Shown piece after piece: positions 63,953-64,000 of a DNA stretch of 64,000 bases. Source of the stretch: Arion vulgaris (taxonomy: Eukaryota > Mollusca > Gastropoda > Stylommatophora > Arionidae); assembly GCA_020796225.1 (NCBI GenBank), contig CM036774.1, forward strand, positions 27,866,791 through 27,930,790, written 5' to 3'. The notes under the pieces are model-generated. The model was not told the DNA's origin. It saw only the letters and a program-made list of their open reading frames with translations, and did not search any database. Every line of letters starts with the position of its first letter. Position 1 is the stretch's first letter. Position numbers and translations under genes: made by a program.

Positions 63953-64000
63953 AGAATCAAATGTATACTAGAACTTAGTGAAATAGGTTTAAAAATCAGT

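Overview
The window is nuclear DNA from an invertebrate animal. It has spliced genes with GT-AG introns, a CNP-type 2',3'-cyclic nucleotide phosphodiesterase, a Rab5-type GTPase and the start of a DLK/LZK-type MAP3K. It also carries many non-LTR retrotransposon fragments, cut-and-paste transposon remnants and tRNA-headed SINEs. The repeat style and gene set fit a lophotrochozoan such as a mollusc, but nothing here fixes the phylum. No rRNA or tRNA genes, operons, CRISPR arrays or viral genes were seen.

Layout. 1-405 is a LINE RNase H tail. 1056-5798 (+) is a three-exon CNP-like gene. Its introns hold minisatellites, a SINE and a LINE tail, its second exon contains a coding minisatellite, and its last exon has a frame break. 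5800-22700 is gene-poor: many tandem arrays, LINE pieces, an hAT-type element with an 8-bp target duplication (11040-11760), a decayed Tc1/mariner-like transposase (about 17880-19122) and a 683-bp TIR element (19586-20268). 22740-33830 (-) is a five-exon Rab5-like gene of 209 codons that can be read completely by joining consensus splice sites. Its introns hold a three-level LINE nest, a 1.5-kb satellite-like array and a longer LINE copy. 35750-38034 is a second LINE cluster with another nested insertion and a 13-bp target duplication. 39100-59600 is almost entirely minisatellites with a few LINE fragments. 59650-63672 (+) holds the first exons of a DLK/LZK-like kinase gene that runs off the right edge.

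LINE copies fall into two styles. RNase H-bearing I-like families are labelled here A (23.6, 25.4-26.7, 37.2 kb), B (1, 25.9, 35.8 kb), C-like (12.2, 32-33.5, 36.6 kb) and D (56.4 kb). Pol-type RTE/CR1-like families without a visible RNase H are labelled X (4.2, 45.1 kb), Y (9.7, 37.0 kb), Z (10.4, 24.4-27.5 kb) and W (58.5 kb). These labels are mine and apply only within this window.

The dominant feature is tandem repetition: more than 50 distinct arrays with units of about 13 to 75 bp. By rough hand tally they cover 40-45 percent of the window. Arrays occur in introns, inside a coding exon, inside transposons and at transposon breakpoints. Several seem to have been seeded from local sequence such as a transposase coding end or a LINE tail. 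The three host genes look functionally unrelated (nucleotide processing, early-endosome traffic, stress or axon-injury signalling) and do not suggest a shared pathway.
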